DNA of 64,000 nucleotides, taken from NCBI GenBank assembly GCA_947459635.1, contig CANHEA010000002.1:1-64000 (forward strand), given 5' to 3'. The translations under genes and the position numbers were made by a program. Position 1 is the stretch's first letter. Every line of letters starts with the position of its first letter. The notes beneath the pieces are model-generated. The model was not told where the DNA came from, did not search any database, and saw nothing but the letters and a program-made list of their open reading frames with translations. This DNA comes from Flavobacteriaceae bacterium (GTDB lineage: Bacteria > Bacteroidota > Bacteroidia > Flavobacteriales > Flavobacteriaceae). This document shows positions 27,801 to 39,067 of this stretch, piece by piece.

Positions 27801-30800
27801 ATTAAAGAATCAGGTATCAAAAGAGTTAAAAAAATACTTCTACGCTTATTGCTTTTACTACTGCTACTTCTTTTAGTACTTGGTATTGCTTTGACTTTGC
27901 CGGAAGTGCAAACTAGAATTGCGCAATACGCCACCGAAAAAATCAATAAAGAGTACAAAACCGATATTCAAATCGAACAAATTGCAATGACCATTTATGG
28001 TGGTGTCAAGCTAAAGAAAGTGTTTATCAAAGATCATCACAAAGACACTTTGATCTACGCCAATCGAATCACCACCAGCATTCTCGACCTAAACAAACTA
28101 ATCAATGGTAAGTTAATTTTCGGTAATATTAGAATAGATCGATTGCTCCTGAATATGAAAACGTATAAAGGCGAAAATGACTCTAATCTCAATTTGTTTA
28201 TCGCTCGATTTGACGACGGAAAACCTTCTTCTGGTAAATTTCTTTTTACCTCCAAAAAGATCAACTTGGCGAAAAGCAGATTGGTCGTTATTGATGAAAA
28301 TCGTGAGGTTCCTAAGGACGTTGATTTTACAAAGCTCAATGCACAACTCACCGATTTTAAGATCAAAGGTCCAAATGTGACCTCCAATATCGAAAAAATG
28401 TCCTTTCAAGATCATCGAGGTTTATTTGTCAAAAATTTAAAATCAAAATTCAGTTATACCAAAAAGCAAATTCTGCTCAACGATTTAGCTATTCTAACTG
28501 TTGGCTCGTACTTTCAAGGAAATGCCGCGTTAACCTACAAGCGAGAAGATTTTAGCGATTTTAATAATAAGGTGCATTTTGATATCGTAGTTAATAAAGC
28601 GTCCCTGGCCACTAATGATATTTTCTATTTCTATAATGAAATCGGGAAAAACCAGAAATTTTCTTTGAAAGCGCATATTACTGGTACGTTGAATGACCTG
28701 ACTGCAAAAAACATGAATTTGATCGATACCAAAAACTCGCAAATTGTTGGAAACGTCAATTTTAAAAACCTTTTTGGAAAATCCAATCAACCTTTCTATA
28801 TGAAAGGAAATTTTACCAAAGTCGCTTCTAATTACAAAAACTTAATCAAGTTATTGCCGAATGTATTGGGAACTAAACTGCCTTCGTCCTTAGATAAATT
28901 TGGTAATTTTAATATTCGTGGAAAGGCTGAAATAACAACCAAAACGATAGTAACGGACTTTTATATGACCACGGCGTTGGGTAATATTCAATCAGATTTG
29001 AGCATGAATAATATCGACAATATCGACAATGCCAATTATAAAGGAAATGTCATTTTAGAAGAATTTAATATCGGTTCTTTTTTAAATGAAAAACAATTGG
29101 GAAAAGTAACGCTGAATATTGATGTTGATGGACAAGGATTCAAGCAAAAAAACCTAAACACTACTTTTTCAGGGGATATTTATAAAATCCGATACAATGA
29201 TTATACTTATACCAAAGTAATTGTAGATGGAAAATTTAAAAACCCAATTTTCACTGGGAAAGTCTTTATCAACGATCCCAATTTGTTCATGGATTTTAAA
29301 GGACTGGTTAATTTAAGCAAGAAAGATATTGCGTATAATTTTCAAACCACGATCGATTATGCCAATTTGCGTCAATTAAATTTCGTTAAGAATGATTCTA
29401 TTGCGGTGCTAAAAGGGGAAGTGAACCTCAATATACTTGGCAATAATTTGGATGACTTAAAGGGAGATGTGCATTTTGGACAAACGTCCTATCAGAATAG
29501 CAAAAACAACTATTATTTTGATGAGTTTTCTTTGCATTCTAGTTTTGACGCAGAAAACGTGAGAACCATTTCCATCGAGTCACCAGATATCATTCAGGGA
29601 AAGGTTGTCGGTAAATTTAAGATTGGTCTGTTGAAAAAAATGTTAGAAAACTCCGCGGGAAGCTTATATGCCAATTACTCTAGAAATCCCATTCAAAAAG
29701 GCCAATATTTGAAGTTTGATTTTAGCATCGACAGCAAAATTATTGAGGTCTTTTATCCTGGCGTTGATATAGGAAAGGACACGAAAATGCGTGGTGCAAT
29801 CGATTCTGATACGGATGATTTTAAGTTCAATTTTTCTTCACCGGCAATCAAAGCTTACGGAAATACTTTTGATAATATTAAAGTCGACATCGACAATAAA
29901 AACCCACTATATAACGCCTATATTTCGTTAGACTCTATCAAAACAAAGTATTACAAAGCACGAGATTTTAGTTTAATTAATATTACAACGAAAGATACGT
30001 TGTTCTTGCGAACTGAATTTAAAGGCGGTGATAATGGTAAAGATGCCTTTTCTTTAAATTTCTATCACACCATTGATGCGGCAAGAAAAAACGTTGTTGG
30101 TATTCAAAAATCCGAGCTGATGTTCAATGATTTTCTTTGGTATTTGAATGAAAATGAGAACGACAATAATAAGATTGTTTTCGATAAGAAGTTTCAAGAA
30201 TTTAATGTAAACGATATTGTATTATCGCACGAAAATCAGAAAGTGCAGATTGCAGGCGATTTATTGGGCAAAACCTACAAAGACTTAAGCGTTAACTTTA
30301 CCGAAGTTCAATTGGATAAACTCCTACCGAAATTAGATCGATTTAAGCTTAATGGAGCTCTGAATGGTGTTGCACATCTAAAGCAAATCGATGCCATTTA
30401 TCAACCTACTTCATCACTAAAAATAAACAATTTAGAAGTGAACGACGTTGCCTTAGGCAATATGAATTTAGATATTAAAGGAAATGAGAATTTTCAAAAA
30501 TTTTATCTAAATTCTTCTATAGAAAATGAAAACGTTGAATCTTTTACTGCCGACGGAAGTTTTGATATAATTGATGACAAAACGGAAGTCGATCTCAATC
30601 TAAATTTTAATGATTTCAACTTAGGAATTTTAAGTTCCTTTGGAGGCACTGTAATTAGCAATATCAGAGGATTTGCATCGGGTCGAGCCAATATTTCTGG
30701 TAGTTTGCAAAATATTGATGTCAACGGACGACTTTTTGTAGACAATGCAGGCTTAGGAATTCCTTATTTAAATACCGATTATAAAATAGGAAACAAAGCC

Positions 30801-32309
30801 ATTGTCGATGTTACAGAAAGAAAGTTTATCATTCGTAACGCTGAGATTGAAGATACAAAATATCATACTGTTGGTAGGTTAGATGGAAGTATTATTCACA
30901 CCAATTTTTCGGATTGGAATCTCGACTTAAATCTAAGTTCAAGTAGAATTCTAGCGCTAGATACTAAAGACAGCGAAGATGCGGCTTACTTTGGAACCGC
31001 TTTTATGGACGGTCAAGCGACTATCACCGGGCCAATCAATAAACTATTTATCAAAGTAGATGGAAAATCGGAAAAAGGAACAGCAATCAAAATACCGATA
31101 AATGATGCTGAAGCTACTGGAGACAATAATTATATTCATTTTGTCACTGCAAGTGAAAAGCAGAATATCGATAAGGGAATTACCGACAAAGTGAAGAAAT
31201 ATGATGGGGTTGAATTGGAGTTTAATTTTGATATTACACCAGAGGCCGAAATAGAGATTATCCTCGATCGAAATTCTGGTCATGGAATGAAAGGCAAAGG
31301 ATTCGGGTCGCTTTTATTTAAAATAAACACGCTCGGAAAGTTTAATATGTGGGGTGACTTTCAAGCATACGAAGGTACCTATAACTTCAAATATGGCGGT
31401 ATCATCAACAAACAGTTCTCTATCAAAAAAGGTGGGTCTGTCGTTTGGGAAGGAGATCCAATGAGAGCCATTCTAAACCTCGAGGCAGTCTATAAAACTA
31501 CAGCCAATCCCGCATTGTTAATTGAAAACCCATCATTCAACAAAAAAGTTGATGTGGAAGTTGTCATCGGAATCAAAGGAAATCTGAGCAATCCGAGCCC
31601 GGAATTTACGATCAATTTCCCAACAGTTAGCTCTGTCCTCAAATCTGAAATCCAAACCAAACTAGACGACAAAGATGTGCGGCAAAAACAAGCCTTAATA
31701 CTATTGTCTACAGGTAATTTCTTAAGCCCAGATGGAATCAATCAAACTTCTATTACGAATAACCTATATGAAAAGGTTGGTGATATTTTCGGTTCGATTC
31801 TGAATAATGACGGCGACAAAATTACGGTTGGAGTCGATTTGGTGTCGGCAGATCGAAATCCTGGAAGAGAGACCGACGGACGAGTAGGTGTAACAGTTAC
31901 CACCAAAGTAAACGAAAGAATTAGCATTAATGGAAAACTCGGCGTTCCGGTTGGAGGAGTCAATGAGTCTGCGATAGTTGGAGATGTTGAAGTGCAATAC
32001 AGAGTTAATGACGATGGGACGTTAAGCTTACACGTATTTAATAAGGAAAATGACATTAATTATATTGGACAAGGAATCGGATACACGCAAGGAATTGGGT
32101 TGAATTACCAAGTTGATTTTACCACCTTCAAACAACTTCTTCACAAGATATTTAAAAATCAAAAGATTGAATTGGCTCCCAAAAAAGCAGCCAAGACTAC
32201 CGACGATTCTAATATACTTCCAGATTATATCAATTTCGATAACAAAGAAAAAGAGAAAGAAAAGAAACCTGAGAAAGTAAATTCTGAGGCGGTTCCAACC
32301 GAAGATTAA
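27801..32309 (+). CDS. tamB: TamB-like translocation/assembly protein (DUF490), start uncertain
   Basis: A very large inner-membrane-anchored AsmA/TamB family protein (about 1500 residues) that bridges the periplasm and is thought to carry lipids or help outer-membrane assembly. A single N-terminal membrane anchor (RLLLLLLLLLVLGIALTLP) is followed by a long beta-helical groove and the DUF490 C-terminal domain (GGIINKQFSIKKGGSVVWEGDPM, then LSADRNPGRETDGRVGVTVT-like). There is no ATG in frame before the anchor. The positive N-end KRVKKILLR needs a start at ATT 27801 or another non-ATG codon, while TTG 27849 would remove the basic residues. Divergent from tsaD. Confidence 0.9.
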   Translation: MKESGIKRVKKILLRLLLLLLLLLLVLGIALTLPEVQTRIAQYATEKINKEYKTDIQIEQIAMTIYGGVKLKKVFIKDHHKDTLIYANRITTSILDLNKLINGKLIFGNIRIDRLLLNMKTYKGENDSNLNLFIARFDDGKPSSGKFLFTSKKINLAKSRLVVIDENREVPKDVDFTKLNAQLTDFKIKGPNVTSNIEKMSFQDHRGLFVKNLKSKFSYTKKQILLNDLAILTVGSYFQGNAALTYKREDFSDFNNKVHFDIVVNKASLATNDIFYFYNEIGKNQKFSLKAHITGTLNDLTAKNMNLIDTKNSQIVGNVNFKNLFGKSNQPFYMKGNFTKVASNYKNLIKLLPNVLGTKLPSSLDKFGNFNIRGKAEITTKTIVTDFYMTTALGNIQSDLSMNNIDNIDNANYKGNVILEEFNIGSFLNEKQLGKVTLNIDVDGQGFKQKNLNTTFSGDIYKIRYNDYTYTKVIVDGKFKNPIFTGKVFINDPNLFMDFKGLVNLSKKDIAYNFQTTIDYANLRQLNFVKNDSIAVLKGEVNLNILGNNLDDLKGDVHFGQTSYQNSKNNYYFDEFSLHSSFDAENVRTISIESPDIIQGKVVGKFKIGLLKKMLENSAGSLYANYSRNPIQKGQYLKFDFSIDSKIIEVFYPGVDIGKDTKMRGAIDSDTDDFKFNFSSPAIKAYGNTFDNIKVDIDNKNPLYNAYISLDSIKTKYYKARDFSLINITTKDTLFLRTEFKGGDNGKDAFSLNFYHTIDAARKNVVGIQKSELMFNDFLWYLNENENDNNKIVFDKKFQEFNVNDIVLSHENQKVQIAGDLLGKTYKDLSVNFTEVQLDKLLPKLDRFKLNGALNGVAHLKQIDAIYQPTSSLKINNLEVNDVALGNMNLDIKGNENFQKFYLNSSIENENVESFTADGSFDIIDDKTEVDLNLNFNDFNLGILSSFGGTVISNIRGFASGRANISGSLQNIDVNGRLFVDNAGLGIPYLNTDYKIGNKAIVDVTERKFIIRNAEIEDTKYHTVGRLDGSIIHTNFSDWNLDLNLSSSRILALDTKDSEDAAYFGTAFMDGQATITGPINKLFIKVDGKSEKGTAIKIPINDAEATGDNNYIHFVTASEKQNIDKGITDKVKKYDGVELEFNFDITPEAEIEIILDRNSGHGMKGKGFGSLLFKINTLGKFNMWGDFQAYEGTYNFKYGGIINKQFSIKKGGSVVWEGDPMRAILNLEAVYKTTANPALLIENPSFNKKVDVEVVIGIKGNLSNPSPEFTINFPTVSSVLKSEIQTKLDDKDVRQKQALILLSTGNFLSPDGINQTSITNNLYEKVGDIFGSILNNDGDKITVGVDLVSADRNPGRETDGRVGVTVTTKVNERISINGKLGVPVGGVNESAIVGDVEVQYRVNDDGTLSLHVFNKENDINYIGQGIGYTQGIGLNYQVDFTTFKQLLHKIFKNQKIELAPKKAAKTTDDSNILPDYINFDNKEKEKEKKPEKVNSEAVPTED

Positions 32310-32420
32310 GCAATTGGGCTTTCCTTTAATTGTCAAAACCAACGCTTCATAACTAAAAACTTATTAACGAAAACGATTGAATTTTGAGAATACTAACAAA
32401 GTATCCAAAATCGTGGTCTT

Positions 32421-32452
32421 TTTGTGTAAGATGTTTGCTAATTTTACATTTT
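32421..32452 (+). promoter_or_regulatory. Predicted pfkA promoter
   Basis: TTTG at 32421-32424, 20-nt spacer, TACATTTT at 32445-32452, one base off TAnnTTTG. It lies inside the longer reading frame that begins at 32384, so it argues for the pfkA start at 32465. Confidence 0.6.
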
Positions 32453-32464
32453 AATTGTCTAAAA

Positions 32465-33451
32465 ATGTTAAAAATCATAAAAAAGATAGGAGTGCTAACT
32501 TCAGGTGGAGATTCTCCAGGTATGAATGCAGCCATCCGATCAGTAGTCCGAACTTGTGCTTATCATAATGTGGAATGTATTGGTATTTATAGAGGATATC
32601 AAGGCATGATTGAAGGCGACTTCAAGGAAATGGGACCACGAAGTGTAAATAATATCGTCAATAAAGGCGGGACTATCCTTAAATCTGCTCGTTCTAAAGA
32701 ATTCATGACTGCCGAGGGCAGAAAGAAAGCCTATGATCACCTGAAGGCTGCCAATGTAGATGCTTTAGTGGTTATTGGTGGAGACGGAAGTTTTACTGGA
32801 GCGGAAGTGTTTAACAATGAATACAATTTTCCAGTAATGGGAATTCCGGGAACCATTGATAATGATATCTATGGAACCAGCCATACGTTAGGATACGACA
32901 CCGCATTAAATACTGTAGTGGAAGTTATCGACAAAATCCGAGACACGGCCAGTTCACACAACCGATTATTTTTTGTCGAAGTTATGGGGCGAGATGCTGG
33001 TCATATCGCATTAAACGCAGGGATTGGAGCTGGAGCAGAAGAAATATTAATTCCAGAAGAAGACCTTGGTTTAGAAAGATTATTAGATTCTTTGAAAAAG
33101 AGTAAGGCTTCTGGAAAATCTTCTAGTATTGTGGTCATTGCTGAAGGTGACAAAATCGGAAAGAATGTTTTTGAATTGAAAGACTACGTAGAAGCCAATC
33201 TTCCTGAATACGACGTTCGTGTTTCCGTTTTGGGACACATGCAACGAGGCGGCGCACCATCTTGTTTTGATAGAGTATTAGCCAGTCGTCTTGGCGTAAA
33301 AGCGGTCGAATCTTTATTGGAAGGGAAATCTAATTTTATGGTTGGATTGTTGAATGACAAAGTTTCATTGACACCTTTAGAACAAGCCATTAAAGGTCAC
33401 ACAGAAATAGATCGTGAATTACTGCGCGTGTCCGACATCATGTCGACCTAA
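32465..33451 (+). CDS. pfkA: 6-phosphofructokinase (ATP-dependent)
   Basis: Phosphorylates fructose 6-phosphate to the 1,6-bisphosphate, the committed step of glycolysis. From the ATG at 32465 it has 328 residues, the usual bacterial PfkA length. The family signatures are VLTSGGDSPGMNAAIR (ATP site), IGGDGSFTGA and GIPGTIDND with the catalytic Asp, then EVMGRDAGHIAL and the C-terminal LGHMQRGGAPSCFDR. Glycine in the GGDG motif suggests ATP rather than pyrophosphate. A predicted promoter starts just upstream. It is followed 81 nt later by gapA. Confidence 0.96.
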   Translation: MLKIIKKIGVLTSGGDSPGMNAAIRSVVRTCAYHNVECIGIYRGYQGMIEGDFKEMGPRSVNNIVNKGGTILKSARSKEFMTAEGRKKAYDHLKAANVDALVVIGGDGSFTGAEVFNNEYNFPVMGIPGTIDNDIYGTSHTLGYDTALNTVVEVIDKIRDTASSHNRLFFVEVMGRDAGHIALNAGIGAGAEEILIPEEDLGLERLLDSLKKSKASGKSSSIVVIAEGDKIGKNVFELKDYVEANLPEYDVRVSVLGHMQRGGAPSCFDRVLASRLGVKAVESLLEGKSNFMVGLLNDKVSLTPLEQAIKGHTEIDRELLRVSDIMST

Positions 33452-33466
33452 AAAAATAATAACTAG

Positions 33467-34537
<1,071 letters not shown>

Positions 34538-34551
34538 TATATTATATTTAC

Positions 34552-34586
34552 AAAGTCCCATTTTCATCAATGGGACTTTTATTTTT
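34552..34586 (+). terminator. Intrinsic terminator of gapA
   Basis: AAAGTCCCATT / AATGGGACTTTT around TTCATC, followed by T-rich sequence, 14 nt after the gapA stop. It ends exactly where repeat element copy 2 begins. Confidence 0.88.
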
Positions 34587-34668
34587 AGGAGCTATTTCCC
34601 GCTTTTCACTAAATCTTTTGCGCCGAACGCCGGCCCAAAAGGATATCGTTACAATCGGGGCTAGGACC
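34586..34668 (+). repeat. Dispersed structured intergenic element, copy 2
   Basis: Begins TAGGAGCTATTTCCCGC and ends AATCGGGGCTAGGACCC. The outer stem AGC-(TATTT)-CCCG pairs with CGGG-GCT, and the inner arm TCTTTTG pairs with CAAAAGG-A around a GC-rich tip. Same orientation as gapA, lying between it and the sugar kinase gene. Confidence 0.85.
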
Positions 34669-34777
34669 CAGACTTTAAGACGGAATGATTTTTAGATCAT
34701 AGGATTGAATCTTCCAGTTTAAATTCAATAATTACATAATCTTAAGATTTTACAGTCTTAAATTCTAATATTCTAAT

Positions 34778-35629
34778 ATGAAACTACTCGTAGACAGCGG
34801 CTCCACCAAAGCCGATTGGATTGCCATCGATGAAGCAGGAAAGGTGCTTTTTACCACGCAAACCCTGGGTTTAAATCCAGAAGTTTTAACGAAAGAAGAA
34901 ATTATTCATCGCCTTGATGACAAATTTGATATTTCTCACAACAAGGACAAAGCCAGTCATTTGTTCTTCTATGGAGCCGGTTGCGGGACCGATAGAATGA
35001 AGGAGTTCCTAACCCAGGTATTTATAGAATATTTTAGTAAAGCCGCCGTTACTGTTCATGAAGATACTTACGCTGCAGTCTACGCAACGACTCCAAAAGA
35101 CGAGAAAGCCATTGTTTGTATCCTAGGGACTGGTTCAAATTGTAGTTATTTTGACGGAAAAATATTGCATCAAAAAGTACAATCCTTAGGTTATATCGCC
35201 ATGGATGATTGCTCCGGAAACAGATTTGGAAGACATATGTTGCGAGGCTATTATTTCAAAAAAATGCCAATCGAATTAGCCAAAGAATTTGAAGAAGAAT
35301 ACAATGTAGATCCAGATTACATCAAGAACAATCTCTATAAAGAACCAAATCCAAATGCATACTTAGCCACATTTGCCAAGTTCCTCATCAAGCACAAAGA
35401 CAATCCCTATTGCCAAAATATTATTCACGCGGAGATGAAAGATTTCGCAGAAAATTATATCATGCAGTTTGATAATTGTCGCGATGTGTTAGTTCATTTT
35501 GTTGGTTCAATTGCGTTCTACTTGAAAGACGAGCTCGAAGAAGTTTTGGAAAAGTATGATATTAAAGTAGGTAATGTTCTCCGCCGACCAATAGACGGTT
35601 TGATTGCTTATCATATCTTAAACAAATAA
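34778..35629 (+). CDS. BadF/BcrA-type ATPase, probable N-acetylglucosamine kinase
   Basis: A 283-residue sugar-kinase-fold (ASKHA) protein. N-terminal phosphate-1 motif LLVDSGSTKADWI, then a second site in VCILGTGSNCSYFDG and DDCSGNRFGRHML, as in the eukaryote-like GlcNAc kinases. The family is often called BadF after benzoyl-CoA reductase activators, but no reductase is near and the length and DSGSTKADW motif fit a kinase for amino sugars; inference. The gene follows repeat element copy 2 and is 7 nt ahead of mgsA, with which it is likely co-transcribed. Confidence 0.85.
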   Translation: MKLLVDSGSTKADWIAIDEAGKVLFTTQTLGLNPEVLTKEEIIHRLDDKFDISHNKDKASHLFFYGAGCGTDRMKEFLTQVFIEYFSKAAVTVHEDTYAAVYATTPKDEKAIVCILGTGSNCSYFDGKILHQKVQSLGYIAMDDCSGNRFGRHMLRGYYFKKMPIELAKEFEEEYNVDPDYIKNNLYKEPNPNAYLATFAKFLIKHKDNPYCQNIIHAEMKDFAENYIMQFDNCRDVLVHFVGSIAFYLKDELEEVLEKYDIKVGNVLRRPIDGLIAYHILNK

Positions 35630-35636
35630 CATCATC

Positions 35637-36011
35637 ATGGAAATTGCCATCATCGCACACGACAGAATGAAAGCTGATATGGTGCAGTTCTTAAATAAGA
35701 ACAAAGCAATTTTACATCAAGAACATATCAAGTTGATTGCGACTGGAACTACTGGCGGACAAGCTGAAAATGCAGGTTTCAAAGTCAAAAGAATGTTATC
35801 AGGTCCAATGGGTGGTGACGCCCAAATTGCTGCTAGAGTAGCAGAGGGAAAAACCAAAATGGTACTGTTCTTTAAAGATCCGAATTCAAGTCACCCACAC
35901 GAAGTAGATATCAATATGTTGATTCGTGTTTGTGATGTGCATAATGTACCTTTAGCCACCAACGAAGCGACAGCGCAATTATTACTCAATGCTATCGCGT
36001 TGCCATCATAG
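35637..36011 (+). CDS. mgsA: Methylglyoxal synthase
   Basis: Converts dihydroxyacetone phosphate to methylglyoxal and phosphate, a bypass of lower glycolysis. 124 residues, slightly short of the E. coli enzyme (152). Motifs are IIAHDRMKADMVQFL, the phosphate loop GTTGGQA, SGPMGGDAQIAARVAEG and FFKDPNSSHPHEVDI, with the catalytic Asp in GGDAQ. Placed with pfkA and gapA in a glycolytic cluster, where it could relieve phosphate limitation. Its 3' end overlaps the convergent ridA by 20 nt. Confidence 0.94.
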   Translation: MEIAIIAHDRMKADMVQFLNKNKAILHQEHIKLIATGTTGGQAENAGFKVKRMLSGPMGGDAQIAARVAEGKTKMVLFFKDPNSSHPHEVDINMLIRVCDVHNVPLATNEATAQLLLNAIALPS

Positions 36012-36372
36012 CAATTTCTATATTAACGAACTTAGGCAAAGCTGCCACTTGAACCGTTTCTCTTGCAGGAGCGGTTTCTTCATTAAAATACTTACTGTAG
36101 ACAGCATTGATTCTTGCAAAATCATGCATATTGGTAATAAAAATGGTAGTCTTAAATACATTTTCAAAAGTCATTTCTGCTGCTTCCAAAAGTGCTTTTA
36201 AGTTTTGCATCACTTGTTCTGTTTCTGCTTCGATGTCATCTAAGACCAATTCCATAGTTGAGGGATTCAGAGCAATTTGTCCTGAAGTATACAAAGTATC
36301 GCCTAATATCACAGCTTGGCTATAAGGCCCGATGGGTGCAGGCGCATTTTTGGTATAAATGATTTTTTTCAT
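35992..36372 (-). CDS. ridA: RidA family enamine/imine deaminase
   Basis: 126-residue RidA/YjgF protein, which hydrolyses reactive enamines released by PLP enzymes. Hallmarks are APAPIGPYSQAV and the conserved Arg in ARETVQVAALPK near the C terminus. Convergent with mgsA; the last 20 nt of the two genes overlap. Length and motifs are normal. RidA proteins can have other ligands, but the key arginine supports deaminase activity. Confidence 0.94.
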   Translation of the reverse strand: MKKIIYTKNAPAPIGPYSQAVILGDTLYTSGQIALNPSTMELVLDDIEAETEQVMQNLKALLEAAEMTFENVFKTTIFITNMHDFARINAVYSKYFNEETAPARETVQVAALPKFVNIEIAMMATR

Positions 36373-36391
36373 GTGACGAATATTTTTTTTG

Positions 36392-39067
36392 TTATCTTAA
36401 AACTCGATCCGGAATTGTTCTTTTTTCCCACTTGATATCACTTAACACGCCAGACTTGATACCAATAAAGAAACTCCAAAAAGCGTTGGTTCCGTATGGC
36501 GTCCAACTAAAATCCATTCGCCAGCTCAACAAGTCACGAGAGAAACGAAACTGCGTAAAAGTTACACCCTTTTGCACAAGATCATATCCTGTAGAAACAC
36601 CTACTTTCCATTTGGGCGCCAGATCAGAATTTACAGACATCATGACAGAATTTCCAGAAATTTCTTTTTCTCGACGATTATTTGAATAAGTCAACTGATA
36701 GGCAAAAGTAATATCCCACGGCAATTCATAATTGTAGAACCCTTTAAAATCATCCTTTTCTTTGTTGGCATCATCACCAAACTGGTTTGACCTTCGGTCA
36801 CTAAAATCTGTATTCGTTCCGAACAAATCATCTTGTCTACCACCATTTCGAACCCCTTGATCATTTTTCTTTTGGGTGCCATCAGAAGCAAAATCTTTGT
36901 TACTTAGAGAATAATTTACAGTCATATTGGCGCTAGTCATTCGAAATAAGCTTCCGCCGTTATCAATATTGAAAGTGTTAAAAGCCCTTCCTGAATTATC
37001 AATGGCATACGGATTTAAGGTTGTGCCGAAATTGACATTCATTTTATTTTTAAAGAAAGCTGTACCACCGCTAACACGCAGCGGTGCCCACTTTAGAGAG
37101 TCGGCTGTGATATCATAACTTGTCGATAGATTAAGATTATTAAGTAACATGACCTTTCTAGGTTCTGTTTTCGTGGTATCTCTATCAGTAACTTTGGCTT
37201 CAAACGTATTGCTCAAACTAAAGCCAACACTGCTCGAAATGTCTTTGCCTGGAGCACCAAAGATCCCTTGTTCAAATCGAGTATATTCTTTAACCATGGT
37301 GCCACTTCCGTCGGCCGCATAAGTATCATAATATTGCTTAAAACTTGGTGTATAGCTATACGATATAGACGGTCTCATTACATGTCGTATTGCCTGTATC
37401 TTTTTTGTCTCACTAAATTTAAAAGTCCCGTAAATAGTAGTACCAACACTAGAAGAAAAAGAATAGGTCCGGAATGCATCAAACTTATTGACGTCCGCAA
37501 CTTCTTCTTTATTTTTAAGTACATCAAAACTTTTTCGAATCGTTTTTAAGTACCATACTTCTTCATAATTGACAGAAGTAGTGGAACTAAAATACTTAAA
37601 AATTTTAAAATTGGTGCTCAATGGAATACTGTGCTGAAAACCAATCTTAGCATCTTTAAACATCTGTGGCTTGAAAAATAAAGAATCTGTGGTGGCTATT
37701 CTATTTTCTCCTCGAAGATTATATTGCAAATTGACATTTTTAATAAATCCTTTCTTTACACCATCCTTTGGAGCAAAAGGAAAAATACGATCAACACTTA
37801 GTTGTAGTGTCGGTAACGTCATATTTATTTGCTGTGTATTGGTGTTTTGCGAATGAGTAGCAGTCAGCGACATGTTAACCTGAGGAACCGAATTAAATGT
37901 TTTTGAGTAAGAAATAGATGAACTTAAGTTATTGTTCAAACTGGAACCCACATTCACTTGGTTAGCGGACTGTCTATAATAGACGCTACTTCCAAAATTG
38001 ACCGAGGCAGAAAAACGAGAATTTGGACTTGCCTTGGAATCTTGCGAGTGAGACCATTGAATATTATAAATATTGGTTTTCGCATAATCTGGAAAACCTC
38101 TCTCGCTATTGATGAGGTTTTCAAAACGAAAATTGAGATTGCCCCGGAAGAAATACCTTTTCGCATAACTCGACTCCATGCGTGTGGCATAACTACCATT
38201 GGTATAATAATCACCCATAAGGGTCAAATCATAATAGTCACTCAATGCCAAGTAATAACCTCCATTTTGCAAAGAATACCCGCGATCTCTGGTGTCATTC
38301 CAAGTAGGAATTATTAAGCCCGATTGACTCGTTTCTGACATCGGGAAAAAAGCAAATGGTAGCGCGAGTGGTGTTGGCACATCAGCAATAACCATGTTGG
38401 TTAAACCAGTTACCACTTTTTTTCCTGGAACCAATTTCAGGCGGCTCGTTCTAAAGTAGTATTCTGGATCTTCAATATCTTCTGCGGTAGTAAAACGGGC
38501 GCCCTTAAGGAAATATACGGAATCATTAACCCTTTTAGATATTTCAGCGCGAACTTTGAATTCTCCTTGTTCAGTTCTTGAATTCCAAATTAATGCTTTT
38601 TTCGTCTTATAATTAAATCGTATTGAATCTGGTTCTACAACATTAGCACCTTGTTTAAAATTAGGGTACTGTGTATAATTTCCAGTCGAATCTTTAATTC
38701 GGCCTGCGTATACTTCATTCTTTTCGTAATCAAAAACAATGATTCCAGACTTTAACTCAATATCTTGATAATATAATTCAGCCTTGTCATATAAAGTGAT
38801 TAGCTTTTTCTTTTGGTCTAATTTTGTATAAGACTCCGCTTTATACTTTATCTTTCCCTCTAAAACCGACTTCTTTGGCTTAATACTGTCAGTTTTTACG
38901 CTATCAGCAATTTTTCCAATTTCATTAATCGAAATAACGGTGCTGTCTTTTGCTGTCTTTGCTGGGAATGAGGCTGTTTTTTTATCCAGCTCTTGCCCAT
39001 AACCTTTACTGATTCCAATTGTTAGAAAGATGGCTGATAAAACGATATGAAATAAGTTTGTATGCAA
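36392..39067 (-). CDS. LptD-like outer membrane LPS-assembly protein
   Basis: An 891-residue outer-membrane protein of the Bacteroidetes LptD type. From the TTG at 39067 it begins HTNLFHIVLSAIFLTIG with a signal peptide ending GYGQ; the frame itself opens at 39118 with another TTG and no ATG is available. An N-terminal OstA/LptA-like domain (about 70-250, KYKAESYTKLDQKKKLITLYDKAELYYQD) precedes a large C-terminal beta-barrel rich in alternating aromatic strands, ending DIKWEKRTIPDRVLR-like. It should insert lipopolysaccharide into the outer leaflet. Divergent from the amidase. Confidence 0.85.
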   Translation of the reverse strand: MHTNLFHIVLSAIFLTIGISKGYGQELDKKTASFPAKTAKDSTVISINEIGKIADSVKTDSIKPKKSVLEGKIKYKAESYTKLDQKKKLITLYDKAELYYQDIELKSGIIVFDYEKNEVYAGRIKDSTGNYTQYPNFKQGANVVEPDSIRFNYKTKKALIWNSRTEQGEFKVRAEISKRVNDSVYFLKGARFTTAEDIEDPEYYFRTSRLKLVPGKKVVTGLTNMVIADVPTPLALPFAFFPMSETSQSGLIIPTWNDTRDRGYSLQNGGYYLALSDYYDLTLMGDYYTNGSYATRMESSYAKRYFFRGNLNFRFENLINSERGFPDYAKTNIYNIQWSHSQDSKASPNSRFSASVNFGSSVYYRQSANQVNVGSSLNNNLSSSISYSKTFNSVPQVNMSLTATHSQNTNTQQINMTLPTLQLSVDRIFPFAPKDGVKKGFIKNVNLQYNLRGENRIATTDSLFFKPQMFKDAKIGFQHSIPLSTNFKIFKYFSSTTSVNYEEVWYLKTIRKSFDVLKNKEEVADVNKFDAFRTYSFSSSVGTTIYGTFKFSETKKIQAIRHVMRPSISYSYTPSFKQYYDTYAADGSGTMVKEYTRFEQGIFGAPGKDISSSVGFSLSNTFEAKVTDRDTTKTEPRKVMLLNNLNLSTSYDITADSLKWAPLRVSGGTAFFKNKMNVNFGTTLNPYAIDNSGRAFNTFNIDNGGSLFRMTSANMTVNYSLSNKDFASDGTQKKNDQGVRNGGRQDDLFGTNTDFSDRRSNQFGDDANKEKDDFKGFYNYELPWDITFAYQLTYSNNRREKEISGNSVMMSVNSDLAPKWKVGVSTGYDLVQKGVTFTQFRFSRDLLSWRMDFSWTPYGTNAFWSFFIGIKSGVLSDIKWEKRTIPDRVLR

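Noticed and set aside
34586-34668. Reading element copy 2 as a riboswitch for the sugar kinase gene
   Set aside because: The same fold occurs at three other unrelated genes and sits after gene ends rather than in a consistent 5' leader, so a ligand-specific switch is unlikely.
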